Source: Clostridia bacterium | GTDB taxonomy: Bacteria > Bacillota > Clostridia > Oscillospirales > Acutalibacteraceae | Length of the DNA: 52,746 bases | Direction: 5' to 3' | NCBI GenBank assembly: GCA_017428525.1 | Contig: JAFRQQ010000041.1 | Span: 1 to 52,746, forward strand | In this document: piece by piece, positions 50,310-52,746 of the stretch | Layout: every line of letters begins with the position of its first letter | Position numbering within the stretch: position 1 is the first letter of the stretch | Made by a program: the position numbers and the translations under genes | The notes under the pieces: model-generated | Databases searched by the model: none | What the model was told of the DNA's origin: nothing | Seen by the model: the letters and a program-made list of their open reading frames with translations, nothing else

Positions 50310-50338
50310 ACTATATTACTTATTTTTAAAATAGTCAA
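50310..50338 (-). promoter_or_regulatory. Promoter of the epimerase-transporter-typA unit
   Basis: On the - strand TTGACT, 17 nt, TATAGT, in an AT-rich stretch. This is the closest match to consensus on the - strand of the window. Confidence 0.75.
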
Positions 50339-50395
50339 GGGGGAGAGGCGAAATAATTCCGCCCGCACTGTCACAGCGGCCGATAATCCTTCCCC

Positions 50396-50424
50396 TTGCG
50401 CCGGGCTGGGATTTGTGCTATAAT
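50396..50424 (+). promoter_or_regulatory. Promoter of the WG-repeat/SH3 gene
   Basis: TTGCGC, 17 nt, TATAAT, with TGC before the -10 box. Confidence 0.65.
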
Positions 50425-50469
50425 AGCAGCAGCATTCCGGGCGAGCTGCGCCGGAAGGGAGAGAACGAC

Positions 50470-51735
50470 ATGAAACGGATGAAAGAGCTGGTGCCGCGGC
50501 AGAGCCGCCGCGCCGTCCTGATTGCCGCCGCCGTGATCGCCGTCGCGCTGATTGCCGCGGTCGGTTTTATCATTGCGCGCAACCGCCAGCGCGGGCCCGT
50601 GGTGGATAAGCATCTCACGGGCGGCGTCTGGTCCACGGCGGGCTATGAGCAGATCAGCGACGTCAAAAGCTACGATCAGAAGCTGCTGGTCTTTACCGAC
50701 GCAAAAACCGGCAGCGTGGGCCTGATGACCCGCGCGGGCACCGTGACCGAGCCCGCGGAGCACAACGCGTTTTCGTTCTGCAGCGATCAGTGGCGCAGCA
50801 CGCGCTACACGGTCGAGAGCCCGCGCTCGGAGTATACGCTGCTGGTGGATATCGAGAGCGGCGTTGTGACCAAGAAGCAGTATCACGGGCTGAAAACGCC
50901 GGCGCGCGTGCCCTGCTGGGATGCCGACCAGGCCGCGCTGGTCTGGGTCGCCGAGCCGGCGGAGGTCGAGGAAACGGCAGTCGCGCGCGGGGAGCTGGAG
51001 CTCTCCGAGGGGCTGTATCCCGTGGCGACCGCGCGCACGGCCGCCGCGCGCTGGGGCTATATCGACGCATCGCAGTCGCTGGCCATCCCGACCACGTTTG
51101 AAAAAGCGCTGGAGTTCTCCGGCGATTACGCCGCCGTCAAGAAGGACGGCAAATGGGGCTACATTGACCGCAGCGGCGTGACGGTGATCCCCTTTGAGCT
51201 CGATTCCGTCGGCAGCTGCGCGATCGCGGACGCCGACACGGCCTTTGCCTTTGAGGACGGCATGGCTCCCGTGTGCAAGGACGGCAAATTCGGCATCATC
51301 GACCCGGAGGGAGAAACCGTGATCCCCTTTGTGTTTGAAGCAATTATGCCCGGCGAGAACGGCGTTTACATCGCGAAACGCGACGGCGCATGGGGCACGA
51401 TCACTGTCAAAGAGGACGCGCGTCCGGCGACCTCGGCCGCCCCGACGCAGCCCGTCGAGGAAGTCACGGCAGCGCCTGGCAATCATGTGGTCAAGACCAA
51501 CGGCAGCCCGCTGAATCTGCGCGCGGAAGCGAGCGCGGACGCCGCGATCCTCGGCAAGCTCCCCAACGGCACCGCCGTGAGCGTGATCCGCAGCGAAAAC
51601 GGCTGGGCTTATGTGCGGTACGGGGAGCTCAAGGGCTGGGTGAAGGCGGATTATCTCGAAGAAGCCCCGACGGAACCGGCGACGGAAGAACCGACGACGG
51701 AACCTGCAACCGCCGCAGAATCGACGGACGAATAA
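50470..51735 (+). CDS. Membrane-anchored protein with WG repeats and an SH3 domain
   Basis: The 421-residue product has a short basic cytoplasmic N-terminus, one membrane segment (about 14-36) and an outside part. Residues about 190-305 contain WG-type repeats (RWGYIDASQSLAIPTTFEKA, KWGYIDRSGVTVIPFE, KFGIIDPEGETVIPFVFEA, AWGTITV). Residues about 335-395 form a bacterial SH3 domain (LNLRAEASADAAILGKLPNG, KGWVKADYL), which usually binds peptidoglycan. The tail is rich in Pro/Thr/Glu. I start at the ATG at 50470. A sensor or adaptor role at the wall is likely but unproven. Confidence 0.87.
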   Translation: MKRMKELVPRQSRRAVLIAAAVIAVALIAAVGFIIARNRQRGPVVDKHLTGGVWSTAGYEQISDVKSYDQKLLVFTDAKTGSVGLMTRAGTVTEPAEHNAFSFCSDQWRSTRYTVESPRSEYTLLVDIESGVVTKKQYHGLKTPARVPCWDADQAALVWVAEPAEVEETAVARGELELSEGLYPVATARTAAARWGYIDASQSLAIPTTFEKALEFSGDYAAVKKDGKWGYIDRSGVTVIPFELDSVGSCAIADADTAFAFEDGMAPVCKDGKFGIIDPEGETVIPFVFEAIMPGENGVYIAKRDGAWGTITVKEDARPATSAAPTQPVEEVTAAPGNHVVKTNGSPLNLRAEASADAAILGKLPNGTAVSVIRSENGWAYVRYGELKGWVKADYLEEAPTEPATEEPTTEPATAAESTDE

Positions 51736-51785
51736 ACACAAATGCACAGCAAAAAACAATGCACGCCCTCTGCCGAACGGCAGCA

Positions 51786-51825
51786 TTTCATAACCCAGTG
51801 TTGTCGAAAAGAGCGCCTTTCACGC
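51786..51825 (+). repeat. Dispersed repeat, copy B (partial)
   Basis: These 40 bp match the left end of the element at 34314-34353 in 38 positions. Just after it a short hairpin TTCAC-GCAT-GTGAA (51819-51832) occurs, and a second, diverged copy of the first ten bases starts at 51837 (TTCATAACCC). It lies between the SH3 gene and the recombinase end. Confidence 0.7.
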
Positions 51826-51888
51826 ATGTGAAGTGTTCATAACCCGGTATTTTGATCATACTGAACAATTCAATAGGATCAAGGGGTT

Positions 51889-51910
51889 CGGCGTGGCTTT
51901 GGTCACGCCG
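51889..51910. terminator. Hairpin overlapping the recombinase stop codon
   Basis: CGGCGTG pairs with CACGCCG around an 8-nt loop. ATCTTTCTTT follows on the + strand. It can end the SH3 gene transcript, or fold at the end of the recombinase message. Confidence 0.45.
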
Positions 51911-52746
51911 ATCTTTCTTTGCCTTCCTGCAGTTGCGCTTGTTCGGCACACTGCATCAGGCTTTTGATAGGGATGAAGCCGACGAAATCATATTTGATAT
52001 GGATTTTGCGGATGCGATGTTTTTTTGCCGTTGGGGATTTTGGCATGAACTCCATGATGATACAATCGTCGTCTTCTGTTAAACTGTCCTTATCAGAATA
52101 CTCGACACGCCGGTCTGCTGTTTGTGCTGCATCCTCATCCGTGTTGAGGTCCACATCACAATTCTCGATATAAATGCCCTGGATCAGCTCGTGCAGATTG
52201 TAGCCGTTCAGACCGCTATCCTGGACGTGGGATTTTACAAGCGTGATGAATCGCTCCAGATTTTCCGTGTTCTTTGTTTGCGTGTCAATCTGACGGTGTA
52301 ACTGATCCGCTTTTGCTTTCAGCGCTGTCTGTTCTGCGTCGTAGCGATCTGCCAGCATCTGAAACTTTTCATCGGTGAGCTTTCCGGTGGCGTTGTCTTC
52401 GTAGGTCTTTGCATACAGGTCATCCAGTTCGGCGATTCGCCGGTCTGCCTGAAGCAGCGCTTTTTTCAGTGTGCTCATTGCCTCGGCGCTTTTGCTTTCC
52501 GTGAAACGCTGCATGTAGGCGCGGAAATAGGCTTCATGGCAGAAAACATAGGAAAGCACCAGCTTCATATGATCCCAGACAAGCTTTTCAAGAATGACCG
52601 CACGGATATGATGCGTTATGCACTTGCTTTTATCGTGGTGATGCATGGCGCATTCAAAGTAATCCTGCCGATCTTCAAAGTTGTTCGTCGTGCAGTAATA
52701 CAGTCTGCTTCCGCAATCGGCGCAAAACACCAAGCCGGAAAAGATA
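51903..52746 (-). CDS. Large serine recombinase, C-terminal part (5' end outside the window)
   Basis: The frame is open at the right edge (reading IFSGLVFCADCG at the start of what is visible), so only the C-terminal 280 or so residues are present. They comprise the recombinase zinc ribbon (CADCGSRLYY, then CAMHHHDKSKC), a long coiled coil (LLQADRRIAELDDLYAKTYE and following) and a C-terminal domain of the DUF4368 kind (IHIKYDFVGFIP). Such proteins integrate and excise ICEs, transposons or phages. The catalytic N-terminal domain must lie beyond the edge. The gene is less G+C-rich than most of the window. Confidence 0.88.
   Translation of the reverse strand, partial: IFSGLVFCADCGSRLYYCTTNNFEDRQDYFECAMHHHDKSKCITHHIRAVILEKLVWDHMKLVLSYVFCHEAYFRAYMQRFTESKSAEAMSTLKKALLQADRRIAELDDLYAKTYEDNATGKLTDEKFQMLADRYDAEQTALKAKADQLHRQIDTQTKNTENLERFITLVKSHVQDSGLNGYNLHELIQGIYIENCDVDLNTDEDAAQTADRRVEYSDKDSLTEDDDCIIMEFMPKSPTAKKHRIRKIHIKYDFVGFIPIKSLMQCAEQAQLQEGKERSA

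Noticed and set aside
51736..51842. Open frame past the SH3 gene, sharing residues with a frame near 34300
   Set aside because: The shared peptide comes from the shared 40-bp DNA repeat, not from homologous genes.

Overview
The window looks like a chromosomal piece of a G+C-rich gut-type Clostridia bacterium, most likely Oscillospirales/Ruminococcaceae. The evidence is the uninterrupted S10-spc-alpha ribosomal protein cluster with a zinc-type S14, a KOW-domain gene between map and infA, a dockerin and cohesin-like domains on secreted proteins, BspA-type leucine-rich repeats, an LCP-family wall ligase and GPH-type sugar transporters. The species cannot be named from the sequence alone.

Layout. 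(1) 1-3191: two co-directional secreted modular proteins (the first open at the left edge; LRR/Cys-His repeats/cohesin-like/dockerin, then cohesin-like/Ig-like), then a small convergent hypothetical gene. (2) 3432-18786: one long + strand cluster from rpsJ to rplQ, with secY, map, a KOW protein, infA and rpmJ inside it. It starts at a consensus promoter, has a leader of about 320 nt that carries a terminator and a competing pairing, and ends at a strong terminator. No adk lies between secY and map. (3) 18787-20354: an island of short inverted repeats, then an AT-rich zinc-ribbon membrane protein gene behind a riboswitch-like leader. (4) 20355-31863 on the - strand: a promoter-mgsA-hisS-aspS-serC-serA unit and a hypothetical-gyrB-gyrA unit, the latter behind an almost pure A/T stretch. 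(5) 32210-39422: LCP ligase coupled to an AhpD-like protein, a 263-bp inverted-repeat element, a divergent small hypothetical gene, an XRE membrane regulator coupled to a large secreted Ig/InlB-like protein, and an XRE zinc-ribbon regulator. (6) 39505-50277, - strand: a secreted alpha/beta hydrolase with a GPH transporter; then epimerase-like, GPH transporter, typA, ribF, uracil-DNA glycosylase and a cation/proton antiporter, closely spaced or overlapping. (7) 50396-52746: a WG-repeat/SH3 surface protein, a second copy of the dispersed repeat, and the 3' end of a large serine recombinase that runs off the right edge and marks the end of a mobile element.

How it fits together. Most of the window is core information processing (translation, transcription alpha subunit, protein export and N-terminal Met removal, gyrase, two tRNA synthetases, a translational GTPase) and core metabolism (serine synthesis, methylglyoxal bypass, FMN/FAD). 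Cell-surface genes fill the gaps. The best candidates for something undescribed are two RNA leaders with mutually exclusive terminator/antiterminator pairings: one before the S10 operon, one before the zinc-ribbon membrane gene. Third is the dispersed inverted-repeat element found at 34314-34576 and beside the recombinase at 51786-51825. No rRNA, tRNA or CRISPR array was seen.
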